From Anaerolineae bacterium (GTDB lineage: Bacteria; Chloroflexota; Anaerolineae; Aggregatilineales; Phototrophicaceae): a stretch of DNA of 64,000 bases. This document shows, in pieces, positions 1 through 8,334 of the stretch. The stretch is from contig JAJDXR010000001.1 in assembly GCA_022823165.1 (NCBI GenBank), positions 1 through 64,000 of the forward strand, in the 5' to 3' direction. How positions within the stretch are numbered: the first letter of the stretch is position 1; each line of letters begins with the position of its first letter. A model generated the notes under the pieces. That model was not told the origin of the DNA and searched no databases. It saw only the letters and a list, made by a program, of their open reading frames with translations. Both the position numbers and the translations under genes were made by a program.

Positions 1-690
1 TCCGGCACGACCTACAACCTGTCAGTCCGCGCCAGGAACCGCGCCGGAGTCTCGCCGTCCGCCTCGATCACAGGCACGACCCTTCCGCCCACCAGCACAC
101 CCATCCCAACGGACACGCCAACGAATACGCCCACCAGTACGGCGACGAATACGCCAACGGATACGCCAACGCCGACACCGACAGATACGCCCACTCACAC
201 GCTGACGCCCACACCAACCGATACGCCCGTACCAACTGACACGCCCGTCGTCACCAACACTCCTGTCCCCACTGACACGCCAGTGCCGCCGCCTACGAAG
301 AAGCCCAAAGACGATGACGATGACGATGACAACGATGATGCCGACAACGAATGCAGAAAAACCAGACAATCACGCACCGAGACCCGCGCATGCAGCGGCG
401 GCGGCAGCCAGTCCCAAACCTGCCATCGAGACGTGCGCGTCTCCGGTATATGCAACACCAACGAAGGCCCTTGGGAATGCGGCGACTGGTCAGCTTGCCC
501 ACAGCCGAAGCCGTGTAGGAAACAGAATGAAGTAACGACGAGGGAAACGGTATATGAGTTACAAAGGATTGGATGTGTCCGAACAGTATACCGCATAGAT
601 TCGTGGGACTGGGTATGTCCTGACGAAGGCACAAGTGAACGAGTTAGCCACCGTAGCATTGAAAGCCAAGAACGAGTGAATGCTTGCTGA
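1..690 (+). CDS. secreted protein, C-terminal part: FN3 end, Thr-Pro linker, Cys-rich tail
   Basis: The frame is open from the first base to the TGA at 688-690, so 229 codons are visible and the start lies outside the window. The first ~27 residues look like the last strands of a fibronectin type III domain (YNLSVRARNRAGVS). About 70 residues of a low-complexity linker follow, built from T-P-T and T-D-T-P units, then a KK-P-K / poly-Asp stretch. The last ~105 residues hold ten cysteines, with a W-E-C-G-D-W-S-A-C segment that recalls thrombospondin-1-like folds. This is the pattern of an extracellular or surface-exposed protein with a disulfide-bonded C-terminal module on a flexible stalk. No enzyme domain is visible in this part, and the specific function is unknown. 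Confidence 0.8.
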   Translation, partial: SGTTYNLSVRARNRAGVSPSASITGTTLPPTSTPIPTDTPTNTPTSTATNTPTDTPTPTPTDTPTHTLTPTPTDTPVPTDTPVVTNTPVPTDTPVPPPTKKPKDDDDDDDNDDADNECRKTRQSRTETRACSGGGSQSQTCHRDVRVSGICNTNEGPWECGDWSACPQPKPCRKQNEVTTRETVYELQRIGCVRTVYRIDSWDWVCPDEGTSERVSHRSIESQERVNAC

Positions 691-757
691 TTGGAGGACG
701 AAAGCCAGAAACTTCAACCTTCGCCATTTCGGATAATTGGCGCGGACTATCGAGATG

Positions 758-900
758 CTAACCAGCAAAGTGGCTAGCATCTCGACGGTGTTGTTGATTT
801 GGAGGTCTGCGCCGCAAAAGATTGATGAGAATCGCCAGGGTTACTTTGATCATGTAATAGACGGCGCACCCCGGCGCCCCGACAATACGCGTGATTCTCG
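758..900 (-). pseudogene. remnant of a glycosyltransferase C-terminus
   Basis: Read on the minus strand, this stretch encodes CAVYYMIKVTLAILINLLRRR and then a stop at 758-760. It matches the last ~20 residues of the intact glycosyltransferase at 1414-2124 (SVYYMIKVILAIMVELLRG). At DNA level bases 830-862 and 1447-1479 differ at 2 of 33 positions. No N-terminal part is present, so this is a tail fragment of a paralogue or a partial duplication. The rest of 691-981 holds nothing else I can identify. Confidence 0.55.
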
Positions 901-981
901 TGTTATACTCGGACTAATTGTATAGTTTCATACGAGCGCTCACTACAGCGGTTCATCAGGCGGCGCTCAGGAGCAGGCGCA

Positions 982-1395
982 ATGCCGCGCAAGCCTTCGC
1001 TTCTCATATTTCTGGTTGCTGTCTTCCTCATTTCCTTCTCCCCCGCCCAAGCCCAGCAGCAGTTGCAGCAGCCCTGGGATCACTGCGCTGTTAAGGAACC
1101 AGTCACATGGGAGGCGGTAGCGATAGCCAGCGTCTGGAGGGGATATTACACGTTGCTTCGCCCATGGCTCAGCGCCATGTCAATTGCCGTGGCCGGCGCT
1201 TATAGCGCAACTTGTCCCAGCTCCAGTTGGCTGTCGTACACAATAACTGAGCAGCTTCCGGTGGGGCATTGCCCGGGCTTCGGCTTACCCTGCCAGTGTA
1301 CTCGAACCTGTCTAAAAAAGTGTTGTATTGATAATGGCCAGGTCAATGAACATCGCTGCTGGGCAGAGAATTGCGGCGGGTGTACCTATCGCTAA
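982..1395 (+). CDS. small secreted Cys-rich protein, unknown function
   Basis: 137 residues. A typical signal peptide opens the protein (MPRKPS, a hydrophobic core to about residue 20, and a cleavage site near AQA-QQQ). The mature part has ten cysteines, eight of them clustered in the last third (CQCTRTCLKKCC and three more near the end), which suggests a disulfide-rich extracellular domain. A GGAG-like site lies about 15 bases before the ATG. The gene sits between the intact glycosyltransferase (opposite strand) and the decayed copy of that gene's tail, so it may have come in with the rearrangement that made the fragment. I do not recognise a family. Confidence 0.5.
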   Translation: MPRKPSLLIFLVAVFLISFSPAQAQQQLQQPWDHCAVKEPVTWEAVAIASVWRGYYTLLRPWLSAMSIAVAGAYSATCPSSSWLSYTITEQLPVGHCPGFGLPCQCTRTCLKKCCIDNGQVNEHRCWAENCGGCTYR

Positions 1396-1413
1396 GCATT
1401 CGCTTGAGTGGTT

Positions 1414-2124
1414 TTATTCAACCGGACCGCGCAGCAGCTCCACCATAATCGCCAGGATCACTTTGATCATGTAATAGACCGAGCGCCCGGCCGTAATGGA
1501 CGAGCGTCCGTGCTGCCGCGGCATCATACGCACGGAGACTTCCATCTGTCGCAAGCCGCTGCGGTGCAGGATGAGGATGGCTTCCGGCTCGGGGTAATCA
1601 TGCGGATAGACCATTGCCAGCAGTTTGATAGCGCTGCGATTATAGACCGAGCAGCCCGAGGTCGGGTCACTGACGCGCCGGCCGATGATCGCCGACAAGA
1701 GGCGCGCCAGGATCACGCTGCCCAAACGCCGCAAGCGAGGCGTCCCGTAGTCGCCCTGCCTGCAGATGAAACGGGAGCCGATGACGACATCCACATCGTG
1801 GCCGCCCAGCGCTGCCAGCAGGGCGCGATTGCTCTCCGGCGCATGCTGGCCGTCGCCGTCGTTACGCAGGACGATGTCGTAGCCCTTGGCTGCGGCGAAC
1901 TGAAAGCCGGCTTGCACCGCAGCGCCGATGCCCACATTAAATGGCAAGTCCAGCACCATGGCGCCGGCTTCGCGCGCTGCGACGGCGGTGGAGTCGCTCG
2001 AGCCGTCATTAATCACCAGGATATCCACTTGCGGCAGCTCGACCCGAATGTCGCCCACCGTCCGCGCGATGTTGAGCCCTTCATTATAAGCGGGCAGAAT
2101 CACAAGGATGCGCGCGCTGCTCAT
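1414..2124 (-). CDS. family 2 glycosyltransferase, DPM1/polyprenyl-phosphate type
   Basis: 236 residues from the chosen ATG at 2124, which has AAGGAG 10-11 bases upstream; an in-frame ATG at 2163 would add 13 residues. It has a GT-A fold with ILVILPAYNE at the N-terminus, INDGSSDST (nucleotide binding), NVGIGAAVQAGF, a variant of the catalytic acidic motif (RNDGDGQH, normally D-x-DGQH) and SDPTSGCSVYNR. This is the layout of dolichyl/polyprenyl-phosphate mannose or glucose synthases. The C-terminus (YYMIKVILAIMVELL) is hydrophobic but too short for the extra membrane domain of GtrB-like members. Likely role: loading a sugar onto a lipid carrier for glycan or glycoprotein assembly. The first Asp of D-x-D reads as Asn here. 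Confidence 0.85.
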   Translation of the reverse strand: MSSARILVILPAYNEGLNIARTVGDIRVELPQVDILVINDGSSDSTAVAAREAGAMVLDLPFNVGIGAAVQAGFQFAAAKGYDIVLRNDGDGQHAPESNRALLAALGGHDVDVVIGSRFICRQGDYGTPRLRRLGSVILARLLSAIIGRRVSDPTSGCSVYNRSAIKLLAMVYPHDYPEPEAILILHRSGLRQMEVSVRMMPRQHGRSSITAGRSVYYMIKVILAIMVELLRGPVE

Positions 2125-2235
2125 CGCTAGTAAGTCTCCTTCGCGGGTGATGGTAAACGACATGCGCCACAGCGCCTGGCCAGCGCGGCGGAAATTCCGC
2201 TACGCTTGATAAGGCGATATTAGCTGTTGTAAGCT

Positions 2236-2250
2236 GATAATAGCATTATC
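2236..2250. promoter_or_regulatory. perfect inverted repeat in a divergent promoter region
   Basis: GATAAT-AGC-ATTATC is a perfect 6-3-6 inverted repeat in the 186-base gap between the divergent genes at 1414-2124 and 2311-3111. The position suits a repressor site acting on one or both genes. No protein is assigned, and a chance AT palindrome is possible. Confidence 0.3.
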
Positions 2251-2310
2251 TCGTAGTCTCGCAGCCGCGTCGCTTATACACCGGGCGCTAGCCAAAGTGC
2301 TTATAGAAAG

Positions 2311-3111
2311 ATGAACATGAGGGATCAAGTATCGCTAAGCGCCGGCATAGGCAATTTTTATGAATGCGTTGAATTGGCTTGCCAGCGGGGTTTGGGCATA
2401 GAGTTCATGGCCTTCTCCGTGCCGCAGATTCTCGATGGCGACTGGCGCAAGCTGGACAAGGAATACAAAGCCGCCGTCGCCGATGTGCCCGGCCCGCTGA
2501 CTATGCACGGACCTTTTATGGACTTGACCTCCGGCAGCCCGGACGAGCGCATCAATATGGTGTCCTACGGCCGCTACGAGCACGTCATTCGCATCGCCGC
2601 CGGCCTGGGCGTCACGCAGGTCGTCTTCCACGCCAATTATATCGGCTTGCTGCACAATGACTTTTATCGGCAGGGCTGGCACCAGCGGAATGTAGATTTC
2701 TGGGGTCCCTTGGGCGATTACGCCAAAGCCTATGATGTGCTGGTCGCCATCGAGAATATGTGGGAATTCGACCCCGCCATCATCGGCAACCTGCTGCGCG
2801 AGCTGGATCACTCCCATTTGAAAGCCTGCATTGATGTCGGGCACGCCACGCTGTTCTCCGATCCCGGCATCACTTTTGAGAGCTGGCTGGATACCATGCG
2901 CCCCTGGATCATCGAAGTGCACATGAACAATAACAACGGCGTCATGGATGAGCATTACGGCTTTGATTGGGAACAGGGTGTGCTGGATTACGCCGAGATT
3001 CTGCCGCAATTGCGTGAATTGCCCACCAAACCGGTGCTGGTGCTGGAGATGGATCGCATCGCCGATATGCGGAACAGCCTGCATTATTTTGAATTGGACG
3101 ATTCCGGCTAG
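2311..3111 (+). CDS. sugar phosphate isomerase/epimerase (xylose isomerase-like TIM barrel)
   Basis: 266 residues, typical for the AP endonuclease 2 / sugar isomerase family. Expected metal-binding positions are present: Glu in VAIENMWE, Asp and His in CIDVGHATLF, His in IIEVHMNNNNG and Glu in VLVLEMD. GPLTMHGPFMDL and VVFHANYIG are the typical active-site strands. Proteins of this type isomerise or epimerise keto-sugars, inositol derivatives or similar polyols; the substrate cannot be read from the sequence. The ATG at 2311 has a weak ribosome site (AGAAAG). The gene is transcribed away from the glycosyltransferase. Confidence 0.85.
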   Translation: MNMRDQVSLSAGIGNFYECVELACQRGLGIEFMAFSVPQILDGDWRKLDKEYKAAVADVPGPLTMHGPFMDLTSGSPDERINMVSYGRYEHVIRIAAGLGVTQVVFHANYIGLLHNDFYRQGWHQRNVDFWGPLGDYAKAYDVLVAIENMWEFDPAIIGNLLRELDHSHLKACIDVGHATLFSDPGITFESWLDTMRPWIIEVHMNNNNGVMDEHYGFDWEQGVLDYAEILPQLRELPTKPVLVLEMDRIADMRNSLHYFELDDSG

Positions 3112-3126
3112 CTCGCCGCTCTGCGT

Positions 3127-4392
3127 TCAGGCATCGTCTGTGCTGAATTCGCTTTGCGCCGCCCGGCCGACAAAGGCCGGATCGCATTGGGGGATGACCG
3201 TTTCGATATCGGCGGCGAATTGTTGATAGCCGCCTTCGATGGCCAGGCGCAAACCCGGCTCAAGATAAGCCAGCGCGCGGGCGCAATTGCCCAGCAGAAT
3301 CTGCGAGAAACCCGCCCAGTAATAATGCTGCGGATACTGGCTGCCCAGCTCAATGGCGCGCTCAAAGGACAGCGCCGCCTCGTCGATCGAGCCCAGCTTG
3401 TTCTGCATATAGCCCAGCCAGAAATGACAGCTGAGATTCTCGGCGTTAAAATCGACGCAATCCTGCAGGTAGCGTTGCGCCTGCGCCGGATTGCCGTAAG
3501 CGCCCCAATGCCCCTTGCCGAGGAGCAATAAGGCGGCTTCGTTGCTGGGGTTGGCCTCCAGCACATCGTTGAGGAAATCCAGCGCCACTTCGTAATTGCG
3601 CAGATTGCTCTCCAGAATGGCGATGTCCACAGCGTAGAGATTCATATTTTCAGCCAGGCCATAGGCGGTCTGGAAATCCTGGCGAGCGCCGTCGAAATCA
3701 TAGCGGTATTCCTGGCGGATGAGGCCGCGCGCGCGATAAGCCTCGGCGCTATCGGGGTCCGTCAGCAGCAATTCTTCCACCAGCCCCTCGCCGCGTTCGG
3801 GCTGGCCCAGGCTCAAATAAATCTCGGCCAGATAAGCCTGCGCGCGGCTGTTTTCCGGGTCGAGCTCCAGGGCGTGCAACGCGCTGACGAGCGCTTCTTT
3901 AGCCCGCCGCTGCCAATCCAGCGCCCAGGCGTGGATAGCCCAGGCTTCCGGATTAAAAGGATCGGCATTGATGGCGCGTTCGGCGAATTCGGCCGCTTCG
4001 GCATAACGGCTGCTGTTGATCAAGCCCAGCGTAATTCGGCGGTAAATCTCAACCGAATTCGGCAGCGAGGGCGCAATCTCCTGGTACAAGCCGGTGGCGT
4101 TGCCCAGGGAGCCTCGCCGCCAGTAATTGTCCGCCTCAATCAACTGATTGCGCGGATCCGCCGTCGGCGTCGGCTCGGGCATGGAGAGGGTGGCGGCGCG
4201 ATCTTCCAGGTCGCGGATGGCGTCGTAAAGCGCCTGCTGCACCACTGGCGCGAAAACCTCGCGATTCAGCGCCACGCCGATGCCCAAGAAGATCAGGGCG
4301 ATGATCAGCAGATAGATGGTCAAGCGGCGGCAGCTGAGAATGCTGCGCCGTTGGATGCCGCGATACTTCTTGGGCGTGCGTATCTGCACCAA
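3127..4392 (-). CDS. membrane-anchored TPR protein
   Basis: 421 residues. The basic N-terminus (about 25 residues) is followed by one membrane helix (LTIYLLIIALIFLGIGVAL, about residues 24-43). The rest is a soluble array of about eight tetratricopeptide repeats, with A-x-A-x-L / A-x-x-x-P signatures such as AEFAERAINADPFNPEAW, ALHALELDPENSRA and ALSFERAIELGSQYP. TPR arrays are protein-binding scaffolds, and the anchor suggests a role at the membrane or cell surface. It lies 12 bases downstream of the HAD hydrolase on the same strand, so the two are probably co-transcribed. No specific partner can be named. Confidence 0.8.
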   Translation of the reverse strand: MVQIRTPKKYRGIQRRSILSCRRLTIYLLIIALIFLGIGVALNREVFAPVVQQALYDAIRDLEDRAATLSMPEPTPTADPRNQLIEADNYWRRGSLGNATGLYQEIAPSLPNSVEIYRRITLGLINSSRYAEAAEFAERAINADPFNPEAWAIHAWALDWQRRAKEALVSALHALELDPENSRAQAYLAEIYLSLGQPERGEGLVEELLLTDPDSAEAYRARGLIRQEYRYDFDGARQDFQTAYGLAENMNLYAVDIAILESNLRNYEVALDFLNDVLEANPSNEAALLLLGKGHWGAYGNPAQAQRYLQDCVDFNAENLSCHFWLGYMQNKLGSIDEAALSFERAIELGSQYPQHYYWAGFSQILLGNCARALAYLEPGLRLAIEGGYQQFAADIETVIPQCDPAFVGRAAQSEFSTDDA

Positions 4393-4404
4393 CCACCTCG
4401 CCGC

Positions 4405-5082
4405 CTAACCCATGACCAATTCCATGAAGGCGCTGAGATCCGCCAGCAAGAAATCGGGCTCGCTGCCGATGAGACTGTCGCGCTCGGCATAACCGGTGCA
4501 GACGGCGACCGCCACGGCGTCGATGGCGCGCGCCGCCTGGATATCGGCCGGCGTATCGCCGATGACGATGAGCTCGGCGCCGTTGAGATCGCGCCCCACA
4601 TGCGCCTCAGCCCGCTGCCGCGCCAGCCGCGTCAGATCAGCGCGATGGGGCGATTCGTTGCCAAAAGCGCCGATGACAAACCAGTCCGGCGCATAACCAG
4701 CCAGCTCCAGTTTGATGGCGGCCGTCATTGATGTGTTGCCGGTTACCAAGCCGATGAGCGTATCATCGCGACCGCGCAGAGCTTGCACCAGCTCCATCGC
4801 GTACGGGCAGGGAGCAGCATCGTAGCTACCGCTGATTGCGCGCATATGCCGCGCCATGACCGCTTCGTAGGCCGGCATGTCACGGCCGATATCGGCAGAA
4901 GCGTAGCCCTGCGGCGCCAGCAGATCGGCCAGAATGCCCCAGTCGGTCTTGCCGCCGAAGACGTGGCTGTCCAGGTCGCCGGTGGCGCCGAAGCACTCCA
5001 GCATGGCGCGGCGCTTGGCCTCGCGCCCGATGCCGCGACTGATGAGCAGCGTGCCGTCAATATCAAATAGGACGACTTTCAT
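4405..5082 (-). CDS. HAD-family hydrolase, phosphoglycolate phosphatase-like
   Basis: 225 residues, normal for the family. Motif I is VVLFDIDGTLL near the N-terminus with both catalytic Asp residues. Motif II is the Thr in GLVTGNTS, and motif III/IV is IVIGDTPADIQAARA near residue 175. The helical cap between motifs I and II (residues ~15-90) is the C1 type of phosphoglycolate phosphatase/beta-phosphoglucomutase relatives. It probably removes phosphate from a small metabolite. The ATG at 5082 follows a GC-rich hairpin region, and the TPR gene follows closely downstream. Confidence 0.85.
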   Translation of the reverse strand: MKVVLFDIDGTLLISRGIGREAKRRAMLECFGATGDLDSHVFGGKTDWGILADLLAPQGYASADIGRDMPAYEAVMARHMRAISGSYDAAPCPYAMELVQALRGRDDTLIGLVTGNTSMTAAIKLELAGYAPDWFVIGAFGNESPHRADLTRLARQRAEAHVGRDLNGAELIVIGDTPADIQAARAIDAVAVAVCTGYAERDSLIGSEPDFLLADLSAFMELVMG

Positions 5083-5099
5083 CGCCCCTCACCCCTCGG

Positions 5100-5126
5100 C
5101 CCCCTCTCCCACAAGGGGAGAGGGGG
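5100..5126. repeat. perfect 11-bp GC hairpin (REP-like or terminator)
   Basis: CCCCCTCTCCC, loop ACAAG, GGGAGAGGGGG: a perfect 11-bp stem between the DUF1330 gene and the HAD gene, both on the minus strand. It has no T-run, so it is more like a REP-type or mRNA-stabilising element than a classical terminator. Similar CCCTCTCCC/GGGAGAGGG palindromes are widespread in bacterial intergenic DNA. Confidence 0.6.
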
Positions 5127-5155
5127 AGCTAGCCGCGCAAGACTGTACGGCAGGC

Positions 5156-5446
5156 TCATTCCAGACCCTCCATGACGATAAAGGAAGCCTCGGCGGCGCC
5201 TTCGCGCACCTTGATAGCCGCCTGGTATTCGTCCGAGTTGTACATGCGGCGGGCCGCGTCGACGCTGTCGAATTTGAGCATCACGATGCGGTCGCTGATT
5301 TCCGGGCCTTCCAGCACGACCTTCTCGCCGCCGCGGATGATGAATTGCCCGCCGAATTTCTCGACGATGGCGGGCGTCAGCTTCATGTACTCTTGATATT
5401 GCCGCATGTCGGTTACCTTGGCGCGCACGATCAGGTATGCGGGCAT
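5156..5446 (-). CDS. DUF1330 family protein
   Basis: 96 residues from the ATG at 5446, which has AGGAGG a few bases upstream; a longer in-frame start at 5488 lacks such a site. The sequence fits the DUF1330 dimeric ferredoxin-like barrel: MPAYLIVRAKVTD, YQEYMKLTPAIVEKFGG, LEGPEISDRIVMLKF and an A-x-x-x-Y-N-S-D-E-Y-Q helix, as in other members of about 95 residues. The biochemical role of the family is not settled. The tRNA-Sec gene lies 125 bases upstream on the other strand. Confidence 0.85.
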   Translation of the reverse strand: MPAYLIVRAKVTDMRQYQEYMKLTPAIVEKFGGQFIIRGGEKVVLEGPEISDRIVMLKFDSVDAARRMYNSDEYQAAIKVREGAAEASFIVMEGLE

Positions 5447-5571
5447 TGCGCCCTCCTCTTCATTGTAATGGATTTTAACTGGCGGCAATGATAACGGCGA
5501 CGGCGTCGGGGATACAGGGCGTTTCGGCTTGAGGGATGGCGCGGCGGGCGGGTATAATCGCCGAGCGTCGA

Positions 5572-5667
5572 GGGGGTGGATGTGTCCCGGTGGATGCCCC
5601 GGTCTTCAAAACCGGTGGGCGGTTGCGCAGAGCAGGCGCTGGTGGGTTCGACTCCCATGCACTCCCG
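5572..5667 (+). tRNA. selC: tRNA-Sec (anticodon TCA)
   Basis: A 96-base tRNA. The anticodon stem CCGGT/ACCGG (5599-5603, 5611-5615) closes a 7-base loop with TCA at 5606-5608. A long variable arm pairs GCGGTTGC with GCAGGCGC at 7 of 8 positions around the loop GCAGA. The T arm is GTGGG-TTCGACT-CCCAT, and the extended acceptor stem GGGGGTGG/GCACTCCC pairs at 7 of 8 positions with discriminator G at 5667. Long acceptor, long variable arm and TCA anticodon are diagnostic of selenocysteine tRNA. No CCA is encoded. No selA, selB or selD gene and no obvious in-frame TGA selenoprotein lies in this window. Confidence 0.9.
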
Positions 5668-5761
5668 ACGGTTTGACATTCCTGTACAGTTGTGATCGAA
5701 TTGTGTGCGGTGGGCGCGAGAGTGGTCTCGCGTTTTTTTTGGATCGGACATTGGAGAACTG

Positions 5762-7687
5762 ATGATGGCTAGGATTCCTGCTTACACCTCTTATACCACA
5801 TGGACAGTCGAAGAGTTGATTGAAGCGATGTCACCAAACCCTAGCAGAAATAAGAAAGTGACCATCCCAGAATTTCAGAGACGATTGACTTGGCCGCCCA
5901 AAAAACGCGAAGGGTTGATTAGATCCATTATGCAAGGTTTCCCATTTGGTTCGCTCCTAGTCTACAAGGACACTGACTCAGATGGGGCGCTAGACAATTA
6001 TAAGTTGATCGACGGTTTACAACGGACTCAAACATTGATGCAGTACATGGATAAACCATACACGCTGTTTGGACTCGAAAAAATATCGGACGACTTGATA
6101 ATTCTAATTGCTAGCGAGATAAACCACTACTCCGATATTGACTGCCTTGCCGCAAGAAATATCAAGAAGATAGGCAAATTGATTTCGACTTGGGTAGTGC
6201 AGAGTAGAGGTTTCACAGAGTCCGCAGGTTGGAGCGTTAGCACGCTCACTGAGGAGTTGCTAAGGAATATGCTGAATCTTGAAGATGAGACAAAGCTTTT
6301 CGTAGCGCTCAGCTATCTATTATCTCCTGATAGCGTGTATCGTCAGCAAGTTCAAAAATTCCTCGACTCAATCCGAAGCAAAATCGATATCAGCCGAGTA
6401 GAAATTCCTGTAATTGTATTTTCCGGACCTTCCAACCATTTGGCGAAAGTCTTCGTGTTGCTCAATCGTGAAGGAATCCAGCTACACCGTTATGAGATAT
6501 ATGCGGCGCAATGGCTAGACTGCCGCTATCGCATAGAAAACTCAGAGATAATCAACGCGATTTGGAAGAAGTATGGCGAGTTGCAGAAAGCAGGATTTAC
6601 TTTGGATGTTGCTTTAGAAGCTCCCGACGAAAGAGCCAAAATCGAGCGAAAATACACGCTATTTGAATACCTGTTCGGCTTGGGACAACTTCTCGCTAAG
6701 CAGTATGCTCTATTCTTTAAGCCCGTTAAGGTCGACCAGCCAAGTCCGTTTGGATTCAATCTGATGTCAGCTTGCATCGCTGGCAGTGTCACGGAAAAAG
6801 TGGTGCGCCAGCTTCCCGAAAACATTCGTGGATTGGAATTATCTCGATTAGAAGAATGTATCTTGGAATCAATTGAATTTGTCTATCGACTTTTCAAGCC
6901 GGTATTGTCGCCTCATCGCATTGGGCAAATGAAGATTCCCTATTACCATGCTGATTTACAAATTGTAGCTCAAATCGCTATGGCATTTCGCGTGAAGTAT
7001 AACACGAAAGATCTCACCGAACTTGAGGGGTGGGAAAAGAAAAGACAAACTCTGACCAAGAATCTGCCCATGTATTTCTTGCAGGACGTCCTTCAATCAA
7101 ACTGGCAAGGTTCAGGTGATAGTAAGTTGGCTGAATGTCTTGAAAATGAAATCCATTTACGCCGTCTGCCGCCGTCAAAAGAAACCTGGAATCAAATCTT
7201 TAATGTGTGGTTTCGGAATCATGTCAACACTCGGCATCATGCTCAAAGCTATATCAAGGATGACTTCGCGGAGTATTTGCTGTTGCGCTATTTTTCAGTC
7301 AATAAACTTCAAAAGTCTGATAGCTATTATGTACAACACATTATCCCCATTCCGCGCTTGATATCTCCACCAAGCTACTATCACGAATACTATGGTCCAA
7401 TCAACACCATCGGCAATTTGGCCATAATCGCCGAAGACGACTACATTGATTTAGGTGACAAAACCTATGTTGAATACCTCAACAGACGACGAGGAACTGG
7501 CGCAATTAGGGGGCCTGGCTATTACAATGACGAACGGCGCAAATGGGAAGACCTCCTCCACTGCGAGGAAAATTTGTTTCCATCAGAACTAAGGCAACAA
7601 GCCTTTGAAAGTTTTCTAAAGGGACGCTTTGAACTCCAAAAAGCCGAATTCTTCAAGGTCTGGAGCGACCACATCCCGCCAGCCTAG
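5762..7687 (+). CDS. DUF262 / DUF1524-like protein, GmrSD-type nuclease candidate
   Basis: 641 residues from the ATG at 5762 (GGAG 5 bases upstream; a second ATG follows directly). The N-terminus has the DUF262 signatures IPEFQRRLTW (residues ~35-44) and IDGLQRTQTL (~83-92), where D-G-x-Q-R is the ParB-like nucleotide-binding motif. Near residues 525-556, VQHIIPI and NTIGNLAII resemble the His and Asn motifs of the DUF1524 His-Me-finger nuclease. Together these are the two halves of GmrSD, a type IV restriction enzyme against modified phage DNA. Base composition is clearly AT-richer than the neighbours and the gene starts 95 bases after tRNA-Sec, a typical integration site. The defence role is inference. 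Confidence 0.75.
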   Translation: MMARIPAYTSYTTWTVEELIEAMSPNPSRNKKVTIPEFQRRLTWPPKKREGLIRSIMQGFPFGSLLVYKDTDSDGALDNYKLIDGLQRTQTLMQYMDKPYTLFGLEKISDDLIILIASEINHYSDIDCLAARNIKKIGKLISTWVVQSRGFTESAGWSVSTLTEELLRNMLNLEDETKLFVALSYLLSPDSVYRQQVQKFLDSIRSKIDISRVEIPVIVFSGPSNHLAKVFVLLNREGIQLHRYEIYAAQWLDCRYRIENSEIINAIWKKYGELQKAGFTLDVALEAPDERAKIERKYTLFEYLFGLGQLLAKQYALFFKPVKVDQPSPFGFNLMSACIAGSVTEKVVRQLPENIRGLELSRLEECILESIEFVYRLFKPVLSPHRIGQMKIPYYHADLQIVAQIAMAFRVKYNTKDLTELEGWEKKRQTLTKNLPMYFLQDVLQSNWQGSGDSKLAECLENEIHLRRLPPSKETWNQIFNVWFRNHVNTRHHAQSYIKDDFAEYLLLRYFSVNKLQKSDSYYVQHIIPIPRLISPPSYYHEYYGPINTIGNLAIIAEDDYIDLGDKTYVEYLNRRRGTGAIRGPGYYNDERRKWEDLLHCEENLFPSELRQQAFESFLKGRFELQKAEFFKVWSDHIPPA

Positions 7688-8334
7688 CCCCGCCGCCCCC
7701 AGCGCGGAACCAACCGCCACAGCAGCCGCTGAACCCGCAGCGTCAGCAGATAGCCCTGCGTCTCGCTGTGGTTGTCGAATTCGCGGCCGCCGCCGCTGCG
7801 CAGGTAGGTGCTCAGGTCAGCGATGGCGTCGTCGTATCTGAACTGCGCCGCCCGCACCCGCCCGCGAATCTCGTAAGCCGCTTTCAACTCCGGGCTCAGC
7901 TTGAGCGCGCGACTCAGGTCGGCTTCGGCCTCGGCATAGCGGCGCCGCGCTTCATAAGCCAGCGCGCGATTTAAGTGCGCCGCCGCATAGTCCGGCTCGA
8001 TATGAATCGCCATGGTGAAGTCGTTGACGGCGTCCTCGTTGTCGCGCCGCGCCAGACGAATGTTGCCGCGCTGATAATAAGCGCCAGCCAGATAAGGCTC
8101 GATCTCCAGCGCCTGGTTGATGCTGCGCTCGGCGGCGTCCCATTGCCCGAGCGCGCTAAGCGCTTCGGCGCGGCAGAGATACACCGCGGCCAGATCGCCC
8201 AGGCCGAGCTTGAGCGCCCGCTCAAACATGGCGACGGCGTCTTCAAATTCGCCCGCTTCCAACAGCCGCAAGCCCAGATCGAAGTAGTTGTCCGGCAGCG
8301 CCTTTGACGCCCCGCCCGCTGATTCGTAGCTCAT
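7684..8334 (-). CDS. TPR-repeat protein
   Basis: 216 residues from the ATG at 8334; longer frames overlap the membrane gene on the other strand and are unlikely. After ~15 residues come about five tetratricopeptide units, for example FDLGLRLLEAGEFEDAVAMF, AERSINQALEIEPYLAGAYY, AVNDFTMAIHIEPDYAAAHL and AEADLSRALKLSPELKAAY. There is no signal peptide or membrane helix, so a cytoplasmic scaffold is likely. Its 3' end overlaps the end of the DUF262 gene by 4 bases, tail to tail. Partner unknown. Confidence 0.8.
   Translation of the reverse strand: MSYESAGGASKALPDNYFDLGLRLLEAGEFEDAVAMFERALKLGLGDLAAVYLCRAEALSALGQWDAAERSINQALEIEPYLAGAYYQRGNIRLARRDNEDAVNDFTMAIHIEPDYAAAHLNRALAYEARRRYAEAEADLSRALKLSPELKAAYEIRGRVRAAQFRYDDAIADLSTYLRSGGGREFDNHSETQGYLLTLRVQRLLWRLVPRWGRRG

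Noticed and set aside
5100..5126. Perfect GC hairpin as an intrinsic terminator
   Set aside because: No U-tract on either strand, so it is listed as a REP-like repeat only.
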